DNA of 64,000 bases. Origin: Pseudonocardia sp. EC080619-01. Lineage in GTDB: Bacteria > Actinomycetota > Actinomycetes > Mycobacteriales > Pseudonocardiaceae. Below are positions 36,316 through 45,299 of the stretch, one piece after another. The stretch lies in the NCBI RefSeq assembly GCF_001420995.1, contig NZ_CP012186.1, positions 31,378 to 95,377 on the forward strand, read 5' to 3'. Position 1 is the stretch's first letter. Every line of letters begins with the position of its first letter. Position numbers and translations under genes: made by a program. The notes beneath the pieces are model-generated. The model was not told the origin of the DNA and did no database searches. It saw only the letters and a program-made list of their open reading frames with translations.

Positions 36316-38903
36316 GCCCGGCGAAGACGGCCCGGTCGATGCCGGCGTCGGTGCCAAACGCTTCCCCGGCGGGGCCGCAGTCGGGAGCACCGCGCGGCAT
36401 CGACGCAGCGGAATCGGCGGCGATGCAGGTCCCGTCACGCTCGGGCCCGGTCAACGACGTTGATCTGGACCAGGTGCTGGCACTACTGCCGGGGTTGCCG
36501 ATCTGGCCACCGGCCGGGGGCGGGGAACGCCAGCATCGACTGCGGGGGGCCCGCCGGATCCTGGAGTGGTTGGAGTCATTCCCGGGCGATGGCTGGCAGC
36601 AGCGGTGGGTTCTCTCGGGAGCCGACACCGGGGTGGGGTGGCTCGAGGATCTTCGCCGCAAACCAGGCGTCAGAGACCGCTCGGACCTCACCAGCGGCCT
36701 GGGCTGTCTGCTGTCGGCGCGCGTGGTGCTGCCCAGCTATGACTTCCTCGCCGCCTACCGCGCCATGAACTTGTTCATCGACGCCCGGCGGTGTCTGAGC
36801 CCGACAGCTTTCACCCAGCTCGAGGAGACCGTGCAGGCCCGCAGGCTCGAGGGCCGGATACCTGCCGAGGCCGTGGTGATCTTGACCAAGCTGGTTCTGC
36901 ACACCGGCCGGGAACTGGAGCAGATCACTGCGGAAGACTTCGCCGAGTTCCGCATCTGGTCCTACACCCACCGCGGCCGCGATCTGCGCGGCACGTTCGT
37001 GGCCTGGGACCTGCTCGCTACCGTCACCGAGCTGTCCGGGCCCCGCCCGGAGCCGTGGGAACGCGCCCGGCTCGGCCAACGCAGCCCGGCTGAACTGGTG
37101 GACCGCTACCGGATCCAGAACCGCTCGATCCGGGATCTGCTGGTGCGCTACTTGAGCGAATTGGAACAGCGCAGCGACCACAGCACGATGCTGAACCGGT
37201 CGAACCAGCTGGTTTCGCTGTTCTGGGTCGATCTGGAGGCCCACCACCCGGGACTGGACTCACTTCGCCTGTCACCGGACATGGTGTCGGCCTGGAAGCG
37301 ACGGCTCGGTGAGCACAAGCGGGGTGGCAAACGCGCTGCTCTCGGAGTGCAACAGGTCTTGATCACCGTCCGTGCGTTCTACCTCGACCTGGCCGAGTGG
37401 GCGATCGAAGACCCCAGCTGGGCGCCATGGGTAGTGCCTTGTCCGATTCCGCGTCGCGACACCGCCAACATTCGGCCGCAAAAACAACGAGCTGCACTGA
37501 CCGCGCGGATGCACCAGCGCGTCCGCGATCGGCTCCCGCACCTACTGACACTGGCCGAGACCGCGCAGAACTCCCACGCACACTGGGCCGCGGTCCTCAC
37601 CGCGGCCCAATGCACGGAGATCGGCGCCGAGTTCAGCGTGTCCACCCCCGAGCCAGCCAGCGATTCCACCGAGCAGGACGGCGCGAGTGCCATACCGGGG
37701 ACAGCGCCCCGCTATCGCCGGGTCGCGCGGCGCAGTCATACCGAGCGCGGCGGCCGATCCTGCGAGCAGTCTTCCGTGACTGTCCAACCCCTGCCCGGTC
37801 CTGCAACAGAAGGCCGAGACGAGGACCGGGACGAGCCTGGCGAGCGGATCGACGTAGTCCGGCGTGAGGATAAGACGTTCTGGGCCTGGGCGGTGATCGA
37901 AACATTGCGCCACACCGGGCTACGGGTCGAGGAACTACTCGAGCTGACCGAACTGGCGTTGTCGTCCTATCGGCTCCCCCCTACCGGCGAGGTGGTGCCG
38001 CTCCTGCAGGTCCTGCCGTCCAAAATCGACGAAGAACGGCTATTGCTGGTCAGCCCGGAACTGGCCAGCGTGCTGGCCAGCATCGTGAGCAGGCTGCGCG
38101 CCGACAACGATGGCCGCATACCGGTCGTGTCGCGCTGGGACCATCACGAGCGGGTCTACGGGCCGGTCCTGCCGCACCTATTCCAGCGGCGCGCGGGCCC
38201 CACTCGACAGCGGGCGCTGACCCGCGACATGGTGCACCGTCTGCTGCAAGGCACCGTCGACGCGGCTGGACTGCGCGGTCGCGACGGAGAGCCGCTGCGG
38301 TTCACCCCACACGACTTTCGGCGCATGTTCGCCACCGAGGCCGTCACAACGGGGCTGCCCGTCCACATCGCTGCCCGGCTGCTCGGCCATCACAGCCTCA
38401 ACACCACCCAGTCCTACCTAGCGGTGTTCGACGAGGAGTTGATTCGCACCTACCGCACCTACCTCGACCGGCGGCGCGCGGTGCGCCCCAGCGCCGAGTA
38501 TCGCGAACCCACCCCGGCTGAGTGGGCCGAGTTCGAGCAGCACTTCGAGCGCCGGGCTCTTGAACTGGGCAGCTGCGCGCGGCCCTACGGAACCCCGTGC
38601 TCGCACGAGCACGCCTGCCTGCGCTGTCCGATGCAGCGCGTCGACCCCCGCGCCCGCCAGCGACTGGTCACGATCCTTGCCAATCTCACCGACCGCATCG
38701 ACGAAGCCCGCGTCCACGGCTGGCTCGGCGAACTCGAGGGCCTCGAACACACCCTGCGCGCCGGACAGGCAAAACTCGCCGCCCTCGATCGCTCCGCCCG
38801 CACTCACCGAGCGGCGGTCACCGATCTCGGAATGCCCACACCGACCTCGGCCTCGGAGCCAGCACCCGGCCGATCGACGCCCTCGAAGGAGACAGTTCGA
38901 TGA
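36312..38903 (+). CDS. large tyrosine recombinase (Tn554 TnpB-like)
   Basis: 863 residues, longer than usual. Catalytic residues lie in the second half: LRHTGLRVEELLE, TPHDFRRMFATEA, LLGHHSLNTTQSY. A Cys-rich block after them (CARPYGTPCSHEHACLRCPM) and a helical C-terminal tail are typical of the TnpB type. The N-terminal 400 residues are unassigned. Co-translated with the 448-residue recombinase. A third small TnpC-like gene, expected in complete sets, was not found; the downstream ATG at 38903 gives only a short unlike frame. Confidence 0.82.
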   Translation: MSPAKTARSMPASVPNASPAGPQSGAPRGIDAAESAAMQVPSRSGPVNDVDLDQVLALLPGLPIWPPAGGGERQHRLRGARRILEWLESFPGDGWQQRWVLSGADTGVGWLEDLRRKPGVRDRSDLTSGLGCLLSARVVLPSYDFLAAYRAMNLFIDARRCLSPTAFTQLEETVQARRLEGRIPAEAVVILTKLVLHTGRELEQITAEDFAEFRIWSYTHRGRDLRGTFVAWDLLATVTELSGPRPEPWERARLGQRSPAELVDRYRIQNRSIRDLLVRYLSELEQRSDHSTMLNRSNQLVSLFWVDLEAHHPGLDSLRLSPDMVSAWKRRLGEHKRGGKRAALGVQQVLITVRAFYLDLAEWAIEDPSWAPWVVPCPIPRRDTANIRPQKQRAALTARMHQRVRDRLPHLLTLAETAQNSHAHWAAVLTAAQCTEIGAEFSVSTPEPASDSTEQDGASAIPGTAPRYRRVARRSHTERGGRSCEQSSVTVQPLPGPATEGRDEDRDEPGERIDVVRREDKTFWAWAVIETLRHTGLRVEELLELTELALSSYRLPPTGEVVPLLQVLPSKIDEERLLLVSPELASVLASIVSRLRADNDGRIPVVSRWDHHERVYGPVLPHLFQRRAGPTRQRALTRDMVHRLLQGTVDAAGLRGRDGEPLRFTPHDFRRMFATEAVTTGLPVHIAARLLGHHSLNTTQSYLAVFDEELIRTYRTYLDRRRAVRPSAEYREPTPAEWAEFEQHFERRALELGSCARPYGTPCSHEHACLRCPMQRVDPRARQRLVTILANLTDRIDEARVHGWLGELEGLEHTLRAGQAKLAALDRSARTHRAAVTDLGMPTPTSASEPAPGRSTPSKETVR

Positions 38904-39111
38904 TCACCACACGCCCGAGTCGCGGCCGCAGTTTCACCCCCATCGGACAGCTAAATCGACCTACTCGCGCTGGGGCGGTCGCACCCACCGCGCTACTCCA
39001 GATAAGGATGTACCCACTGCATTTGTCGTTCACTCGTGGACACGCCGTGTGCGGGGGTCTGGTCGTGTGCGGTCCCGCGCCGACGCTGACGCTGCATCAC
39101 GTGGATGGGGC

Positions 39112-39258
39112 TTACGGCCGAGTATCGTGGCTGGCAGCTCTGGCCCGCACGGCAAGGGGGGCTCCGGCCAGATCTTCTTCGTTACACAGCAACTTCAGCT
39201 CGTAGTACACCGCCTGCGGTGCGTCGTCATAGTCGAGATGGACCGCAAGCACGTTCAC
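39112..39258 (-). CDS. small hypothetical protein (48 aa)
   Basis: Coding-like: VNVLAVHLDYDDAPQAVYYE then LKLLCNEEDLAG. Starts at GTG 39258, 13 bp after the stop of the upstream small gene. No family recognised. May be a remnant. Confidence 0.35.
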   Translation of the reverse strand: MNVLAVHLDYDDAPQAVYYELKLLCNEEDLAGAPLAVRARAASHDTRP

Positions 39259-39270
39259 CGGTTCACCGAG

Positions 39271-39453
39271 CTACTCCTGAGTCTCACGCAGCCAGCGCGC
39301 AGCCCGTTCCAAGGCAGTCGCCAGGTCGTTGTCGCTGAACTGGACCGGGCGGAAAGGGATCTCCCCGACCCCATCGCGATGATCGCCGGGGCGGGGCAGC
39401 CCGCGAGCCAGTCCCGCCTCATCGAGGTCCAGCGCTTCCGGGTTTTCAGTCAT
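39271..39453 (-). CDS. small hypothetical protein (60 aa)
   Basis: From ATG 39453: MTENPEALDLDEAGLARGLP, ending WLRETQE. Acidic and soluble. Possibly one operon with the 48-residue frame downstream. No family recognised. Confidence 0.4.
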   Translation of the reverse strand: MTENPEALDLDEAGLARGLPRPGDHRDGVGEIPFRPVQFSDNDLATALERAARWLRETQE

Positions 39454-40025
39454 CGCCCCAGCATCGCGTCTCCGCGGCCCGAGGTCGAACCGCCCCGGCC
39501 GAGGTCGAACCGTCCCGGTAGCACCGCCCGGCCGGCCGGTGCAGGCAGATCTTGACACGGGATCGCGTGGTTAGCTAGTAGTAAATCTGCCGATGAGATG
39601 ACGGTCGAGGCACGCCACAGGGACGGCGATCGGATCGAGACGAACGGGAGGGTGATCTATCAGAACAGCCCCCGAACTTCTGGATCAGTAAGTAAGCGAC
39701 AGTCGCGAGATGCGGGGTCCGTCCGTCCGTACGGACCCCGCATCTCCCTCCAGCTCGAACGCTGCGCGGGTCGGCAGCAGCCGATGTTCAGCGGGTGTTC
39801 AGCGGGTTTCGTTTAGGCCCGTTCGCGACCGCCCGGTGTAGGCCACGTCGCCACCGGTCTGCGGGTGATACCCGGACGGTCCTTCCTGGTAGGCCGAGTC
39901 ACTTGGGGCTCGCCGGGAGAAGGAGTTGGCGGTCGGGCGTCTCAAGTGCGGGTCAACCCGCCCGACGCCTGGTCGATGGAATGGATCAGGGAGATCCCTG
40001 ATGTGTCCGGTTGTGGGAGCGGGGC
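39454..40025. other. 572 bp without a supportable gene
   Basis: Contains the tandem duplication GTTCAGCGG at 39785-39810 and nothing else convincing. Frames here lack ribosome-binding sites and biased codon use. Confidence 0.4.
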
Positions 40026-40273
40026 ATGCTCAACCTCGTGCCGACCTCGCCCTTCAGCCACTTCGACAACACTCGACACACCAACTGGAAGATCATCGGA
40101 GTTGCCGGCCCCGACGACCCCCAGACCGTCCTCGAAGTGGAGATCTACCAAGCAACCCAACGGAGAGCCCGGCGCTGGTACTCGCCCCTGCAGAGGTACC
40201 CCAGTTCATCGCAGGGCTGGTTGCCACGGTGATGCCCGGGGATCTCACCGCCGAAGAAACGCCGGAACACTGA
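40026..40273 (+). pseudogene. small hypothetical protein, frameshifted
   Basis: ATG 40026 after GGGAGCGGGG gives MLNLVPTSPFSHFDNTRHTN and WKIIGVAGPDDPQTVLEVEI. At about 40150 one base is missing; the other frame continues SNPTESPALVLAPAEVPQFI and ends GDLTAEETPEH. Repaired length about 83 residues. Function unknown. Confidence 0.45.
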
Positions 40274-41184
40274 CGCGCGTCGATTGACTTCCCGCCGGTA
40301 GGCGATGGCAGCGCGCAACGGGTCATCGACGTCTGAGCGGGCCGGCTGTATCGATCCCTCATCGATCACCAGCTGCGCGTCATCGACGTGAGATGCGTGC
40401 TTCGTGTGGCGCCAGAGACCGTGTCCCGTCGTGCGATATGAGCCCGAAGGGAGGATACTGACAGGGCAGCCTTGTCCCCCCCGGGCTGCACGGCGGTCGG
40501 GGCGACCCGGTAACCCCCTGCCCCGGCCGCCCCGGGAATCGGCGGTTGATCGGATTTCTTCGCGGTCCTCGCTCGACGTGGCCCAAGGCGATCGACGGTG
40601 TCCGCGGTACACCTGTGCACGGTGGGCTAGCTGGCGTTCCGGCCGAGCTAAATGCGCCATCGCTCGCCATCGAGAGGCCGCTACGCACGACGACGGCCAA
40701 TCGCAACTGATCGCCGGCCCGCACGTCAGAGGGGACTCATGAGTCGGCGTTTTCCGATTCAACAGCAGTCGAAGGTCAACGTCGAGCTCGACCTACGCGA
40801 AAGATTCGCGATGCCCTTCAGCTGGACGAGTCACCTCGAGCACCGCGGACCTGCCCACCAGGTACGTCACAGACGTGACCGTCGCAGCCGGTGGCTGGGC
40901 AACCGTTCGTTGGACCCACCTGGGAGCGGCAGCCGCCGCTCCCAGAACGGGCGGGCGTCAGCGTAGGAGTCAGGAACAGGGGCGTCCAGAGCAGGTGCTC
41001 TCGCTCCGCTGCCTGCCTGCAGGACCCCGGAGCGGTGGGCAACCGGGTTCCGGTAGGTGGAGCAGGTGGTCGTCGTCCGAACTCGACGTCGTTGCCGCCG
41101 CAGTTAGGTCCGACCGGAGGACGAGCACGGCGGTCTCGGGCGGCTCACCACCTACCGTTGCTCGGCTCGGGTAGTCGCGCTCCC
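40274..41184. other. 911 bp of degraded sequence
   Basis: No frame with a start, ribosome-binding site and coherent composition. A frame from ATG 40739 (MSRRFPIQQQSKVNVELDLR) may be the ghost of a gene. Confidence 0.4.
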
Positions 41185-41715
41185 CTACCGGCCTGGCCCG
41201 TCGGTCCTCGTGGTGCTCAGCCAGCTACGGGGATTGGCGAGCATCTCGATCGGTGGCGTGTACTTGGTGGCGCTGTTGATGGTGCGGTGCAGGGCGTGAT
41301 GGACGGCGCCGACGTCGTCGCTGTCCATGGTCTCGGCGCGGATGCCTCGGTCGGCGAGCACGTGTCGGACCAGTAGCGCGTGGTCGTTCATTGCGCCGAG
41401 TACGCGTCGGTCCGCTGTCGTGGTGATCGTGACGGCGTCGGGGTCGAGCTCGCCGAGTGTGTCGGTCGCGAGCGCTTCGGCACGTAGCGATGCTCGGATG
41501 GTGGAGACGAGGAGCGGGCCGAGGGAACGAATCTGCGATGCTCGGACGGCGGGTACGAACACCGAATACAACGTGCCCGCGTGAGTGATGAGTAGACACT
41601 TGCGTCGGGCGTGCCAGATCTGGTTGACGCACCGGTGGCTCGGCGATGGTGGCACGTGCGCCAGCGAGCTTGGCTCGAGACCCGCGGGGGACAGGATCTT
41701 CGCGGTCGCGCGCAC
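41185..41715 (-). CDS. DUF6933-like protein
   Basis: 176 residues, MRATAKILSPAGLEPSSLAH. The family-like pattern is an opening with a K(I/L)L motif, CLLITHAGTLYSVFVPAVRA in the middle, and the late RRVLGAMNDHALLV. Small cytosolic proteins of unknown function. Isolated, with decayed DNA on both sides, but itself intact. Confidence 0.55.
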   Translation of the reverse strand: MRATAKILSPAGLEPSSLAHVPPSPSHRCVNQIWHARRKCLLITHAGTLYSVFVPAVRASQIRSLGPLLVSTIRASLRAEALATDTLGELDPDAVTITTTADRRVLGAMNDHALLVRHVLADRGIRAETMDSDDVGAVHHALHRTINSATKYTPPIEMLANPRSWLSTTRTDGPGR

Positions 41716-42241
41716 GATCCCTGCGGCAAGGTTCCCGCACGTGGTCCCGGACGCCCGGCAAGGCGTCGCCCGCTGGGGGTGTCTGGCTCGTCGCTTCCGA
41801 GACGCCGCTACTGCACCGTTCTGTCGCGTTATGGGTCCTCGCCTCGACGACGGTCCTGAATTCGCCGCGGGGGCGAGCTCGGGTTCCTGGACCCGGGTGA
41901 CCGTTCGCTCGGGGTTCCAGCTGGGGAGCGGTGTTGCTGTCGTCGACTATTTGGCGGTGTGCTGGTGTCGAGGGCGCCCGTGAGCTCGGCCCGGGCGGGT
42001 AGCCCGGTTCTCGACATGGTGAGGACGAGTCGTGTCGTCGCAGGCTCCCGGTGCATCGTCTCGCAGCGTGCGCGGACGCGATGACGGCGTCGGTCGACGA
42101 TGCGCCGACCGTGTGATGTCGCGTGCGCGTCGTGACGCGACCCCGATGAGGCTGTCGACGGGTCGGACGCCCGCCCGGTTGTGTGGTCGGTTGCTTCATC
42201 GACCTGCCGCTCCCATGTTACCCATATTCAGCGATTGTCGA
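41716..42241. other. 526 bp upstream of lsr2 without a gene
   Basis: No supportable frame. The last 60 bp become AT-richer approaching the Lsr2 promoter. Confidence 0.4.
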
Positions 42242-42295
42242 GTGGGGAAAGTTGCGCCCGGGCAGTTTCCGGTAGAGTCAGGACCTGTTCCCCAC
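42242..42295 (+). promoter_or_regulatory. lsr2 promoter enclosed by an inverted repeat
   Basis: TTGCGC (42252-42257) and TAGAGT (42273-42278) form a plausible -35/-10 pair with 15-bp spacing. They lie inside a perfect inverted repeat, GTGGGGAA (42242-42249) and TTCCCCAC (42288-42295). Binding at both arms could loop out or occlude the promoter; autoregulation is possible. Confidence 0.5.
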
Positions 42296-42317
42296 AATAG
42301 TGAATGAGAGGGCTCCT

Positions 42318-42791
42318 GTGGCACAAATCCGGACGGTGCGGCTCGTCGACGACATGACCGGCGGTGAAGCCGATGAAACCGTCGTCTTCGGCCTCGACGG
42401 CGCAGTACTTGAAATCGAACTCAGTTCCGGTAACGCAAGGGCATTGCGCGAGGCTCTCGCACCGTTCGTCGTCGCAGCTCGCAGGGCCGGCGCCCGGCGG
42501 ACGGGTCGTCGTGCGCAGTCGGGTGGCTCGCGTGCACGCGCTTCCGCCGGCGGGGTGGAGATCCGGGAGCACAACCGTGCGGTGCGTGCGTGGGCGCGGG
42601 ACAGCGGTTTCAAGGTGTCCGCGCGCGGCCGGCTCTCGGCCGAGATCGTGGCGGCCTACGAGGCGCGCGCGGCCGAACCGGAGACGAAGGCGACTGCTGC
42701 CCGTTCAAGGCCGCGGAAGTCGGGCTTGAGGAACGAACCTTCGAGCGCGGCGCAGTCCGGTACGCCGAGTTCGGTGCAGTTCAGCGGTTGA
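42318..42791 (+). CDS. lsr2: Lsr2 family nucleoid-associated protein
   Basis: 157 residues from GTG 42318. N-terminal dimerisation domain (AQIRTVRLVDDMTGGEADET and VVFGLDGAVLEIELSS), then the DNA-binding domain (HNRAVRAWARDSGFKVSARG followed by RLSAEIVAAYEAR) with the RGR hook that enters AT-rich minor grooves. Lsr2 silences horizontally acquired genes, as H-NS does. The last 40 residues (after AYEARA) are not part of the family and may be added by recombination. An ATG at 42300 is an alternative start. Confidence 0.9.
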   Translation: MAQIRTVRLVDDMTGGEADETVVFGLDGAVLEIELSSGNARALREALAPFVVAARRAGARRTGRRAQSGGSRARASAGGVEIREHNRAVRAWARDSGFKVSARGRLSAEIVAAYEARAAEPETKATAARSRPRKSGLRNEPSSAAQSGTPSSVQFSG

Positions 42792-43309
42792 TCCACTCGG
42801 CGACCCCGGCGGGTGTCGGCCGCGCAGCTCGGAGAACGACGTCGAGCCCAGCCCTGCAAGGTCGCCGGGGAACAGTTCTGCTGGCCCGCCGATCAGGGGC
42901 TCGTCCGAGCGGCTCGGCGACCTCGTCCCGGTTGACGGCGACTCGGGATAGTCCCGGTGTGTACCTGCGCCCCGCGTGCAATAGGGGCGGAGGAGAGTCC
43001 GGGGATCGACTTTCTGTGGCTCGTTCGCGAGGGTTGTCTTCCGGCGCGCCATCGCCCGTGCATGAGGTGGCCCGCCGGCGCGGCAGCGGCCAGTCCCGTC
43101 GGTGGAGGCAGCCCGTCGCCGGGTGGCGCACGGCAGTCGCTGCAGGGCCAGGACTGACCGTGCGACGATCGTGACATGGTGGGCAAGTGTCGAGCGCGAG
43201 CCGTTGCGAGCGGCCATGGGCAGACATCGTTCACCGCGCCCGCTCAGGGTGGTGGCCGGGACGCCACTCGGGTGTGCTGGCTGCGGGGGATCCGATCGGA
43301 GGTCCGGCG
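42792..43309. other. 518 bp without a supportable gene
   Basis: Several open frames on both strands, all with low-complexity Arg/Pro/Ser translations typical of non-coding GC-rich DNA. Confidence 0.4.
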
Positions 43310-43570
43310 GTGAGCACGCTCGACGATCCCGGCGGCTGCGAACGCCCGGACGTGCTCGAGGAGTTGGATACCGAGCAGCTCGAGAGGATCTGCCGTCGCT
43401 ACGGGGTCGTGTCTCTTCAGGTTTTCGGCTCGGTGGCCAGGGGCGACTCGTCGACGGCGAGTGACATCGACCTGCTCTACGAGTTGGGGCCGGGCGCCCG
43501 CTTGGGCTGGGAGATCGACGATCTCGCCGAGGAACTGGCCGAGGTCTTCGGCCGCGCGCCGACCACACCC
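43310..43570 (+). pseudogene. MNT-type nucleotidyltransferase antitoxin, 3' truncated
   Basis: GTG 43310 with GGAGG upstream. Contains the polymerase-beta-like motif VFGSVARGDSSTASDIDLL, with the GS and DxD residues. These proteins AMPylate and neutralise HEPN toxins. After about residue 85 the sequence becomes an integrase fragment in another frame, and no HEPN gene follows. Confidence 0.65.
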
Positions 43571-43574
43571 GTCC

Positions 43575-43902
43575 CGGTGCGCCGCTGTTCCCCTCCGAGC
43601 GCAAGGGCCGCGACGGCTCCGGCCTGCGCACGACCGCGGAGGTGTTCCGTCGGTCGCTGGCCGACGCGGCCGTCACGCACCTGCCGGGCTGGGTCGGGAA
43701 GCTGACCCCGCACGTGCTGCGTCACTACTGCGCCTCCCAGCTCTACCGCTCCGGGATGACGCTGTTCGCGATCCAGGAGCTGCTCGGACACGCCTGGACC
43801 GGCACCACTGCCCGCTACGTGCACGTCGACGCCAGCCACGTCGAAGACGCCTGGGTCACCGGCCAGCAGCGCGCCGGTGAGCGCTGGAAGGGACTGGTCT
43901 GA
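43575..43902 (+). pseudogene. tyrosine recombinase C-terminal fragment
   Basis: Reads LFPSERKGRDGSGLRTTAEV, then LTPHVLRHYCASQLY (HxxR), LLGHAWTGTTARYVHV (His and nucleophilic Tyr). The first half, including catalytic Arg, is missing at the junction with the MNT fragment. Its stop overlaps the next ATG, so it is the 3' remnant of an operon. Confidence 0.75.
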
Positions 43903-44231
43903 TGAAGTGGAACCTGCGCCTGGCCGCGGCCAACCGCGGGATCTGGAAGGCCAGCGAGCTGCAGCGCATGCTCGCCGAGCGCGGGCTGGTGATCAGCACC
44001 GGGAAGATGTCCGGGCTGTGGTCCGGGCGCCCGAACACGATCAAGCTCGACGAGCTCGACGTCATCTGCGCGGTCCTCGATTGTCCGGTCGAGGAGCTGC
44101 TGGTCCCCGAGCCCGGTCAGGTTTCGGCGCCGGTCCGAGCCGACGAGCAGGCTGATGGGCAGGCTGCGGCCGCCGCCCGCTCCGGCCCGGTGCCACGGCC
44201 GCGCCGGAGCCGGTCGCTGCCGCCGCGGTGA
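43902..44231 (+). CDS. XRE-type helix-turn-helix regulator
   Basis: 109 residues. MKWNLRLAAANRGIWKASEL, with an HTH_26-like fold (LQRMLAERGLVISTGKMSGL, then LDELDVICAVLDCPVEELL). An Ala/Pro/Arg-rich tail follows. Coupled to the preceding recombinase fragment (TGATG) and to the next small gene (GTGA), a common order in actinobacterial phage- or ICE-type integrase loci. Confidence 0.75.
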   Translation: MKWNLRLAAANRGIWKASELQRMLAERGLVISTGKMSGLWSGRPNTIKLDELDVICAVLDCPVEELLVPEPGQVSAPVRADEQADGQAAAAARSGPVPRPRRSRSLPPR

Positions 44232-44269
44232 GCACGATGAGCACGGTGAGCACGGTGAGCACGGTGAGC
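44228..44269 (+). repeat. 9-bp tandem repeat GAGCACGGT-type at gene start
   Basis: Four to five near-identical 9-bp units encode STM-STV-STV-STV and supply several in-frame GTG/ATG codons at the start of the small Cys protein gene. Length changes would alter the N-terminus in frame. Confidence 0.6.
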
Positions 44270-44422
44270 TGCGCTTGGTGCGGCGCCCCGCTGCCGGCGG
44301 GCAGTCGGCGCGACCGGCGCTACTGCAGCCACCTCTGCCGCAGCATGGCCTCCAACGGGCGACGCGCAGCCGGCGAGACGCCGCCGGCGCGCTGGTCGCA
44401 CCCCGCGCTGGAGGCGCCCGAT
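44228..44422 (+). pseudogene. small Cys-rich protein, 3' end cut by transposon B
   Basis: After the repeat: CAWCGAPLPAGSRRDRRYCS and HLCRSMASNG, a four-Cys zinc ribbon. The native sequence ends at ALEAPD where transposon B starts (44423). The partner 3' end would be expected beside the inner side of copy A but was not recognised there. Confidence 0.55.
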
Positions 44423-44627
44423 TGTTCGCCGACGCTCCTCGTGACCACGAGTTGAGCGGGGTCCGTCGTTCGCGGTGACGACGCGGTGGGGGCGGGTGCG
44501 GGGCCCGATGGCGTTGGTGTGCGACGACAGCGTGATCATGTCGGGCCGTCGGTGGAGGCGGTGGGCCCTCCCGGTCGGGGTACCAGCCAGTCCCGGGAGG
44601 GCCACCTCAGGCGCGCGGGAGGCGCCC

Positions 44628-45236
44628 GTGGTCACGGTAGGCAAGAACGTCGTAGAGGTTGAAGCCCGGCTGGTGGCCGGTCGGCTGGAGTGCCGGTGTG
44701 GGGGTCGGCTGCGGCCGTGGGGGCATGCCCGGGCGCGGGTGCTGCGCGGGACGGGTGCGCTCGGGTGGCGGCTGCGGCCGCGTCGGGCGCGGTGTTCGGG
44801 CTGCGGCACCACGCACGTGCTGTTGCCGGTGGGGGTGCTGGCCCGGCGCGCGGATCTGGTGGCGGTGATCGGCGCGGCGTTGGCGCTGGCCGCGACCGGG
44901 TGGGGGCACCGACGGGTCGCCGAGCGGGTAGGTCGGGCGGCGGGAACGGTGCGCGGCTGGCTGCGCCGGTGGCGGGCCCGGGCCGAGGGGCTGCGCGTGG
45001 AGTTCACCGCGCTGGCGGCGGCGCTGGATCCGTTGGCCGCGATGCCCGATCCGGCCTCGTCCGGGACGGGGGATGCGGTCGCGGCGCTGCTGGCCGCGGC
45101 GGCAGCGGTGACCCGGCGCTGGGCCGCGACGGTGGACGGGTTGTCGCCGTGGGAGCTGGCCGGCGCGGTGACGTCCGGGCGGCTGCTGGCCCCGCCGAGC
45201 TCGACGGAGTCGATCAACACCAGATGCCCCTGGTGA
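44628..45236 (+). CDS. transposon B DUF6431-like DNA-binding protein
   Basis: Same protein as at 32514-33122, GTG start with GGAGG-like upstream sequence. Confidence 0.6.
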   Translation: MVTVGKNVVEVEARLVAGRLECRCGGRLRPWGHARARVLRGTGALGWRLRPRRARCSGCGTTHVLLPVGVLARRADLVAVIGAALALAATGWGHRRVAERVGRAAGTVRGWLRRWRARAEGLRVEFTALAAALDPLAAMPDPASSGTGDAVAALLAAAAAVTRRWAATVDGLSPWELAGAVTSGRLLAPPSSTESINTRCPW

Positions 45237-45299
45237 GGTGATCACTCCGGCCACGACGCTCCGCGCGGACGATCTTCGACCGCGACAGAGGAGTGATCG

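Noticed and set aside
34969..38903. Phage origin for the recombinase segment
   Set aside because: No structural, lysis or packaging genes; tandem recombinases fit a site-specific transposon better.
42700..42791. Shared tail SSVQFSG/STVQFSG of Lsr2 and the frame at 49612 as a functional peptide motif
   Set aside because: It comes from a short shared DNA stretch (CAGTTCAGCGG) that is more likely an IS-end scar than a conserved peptide.
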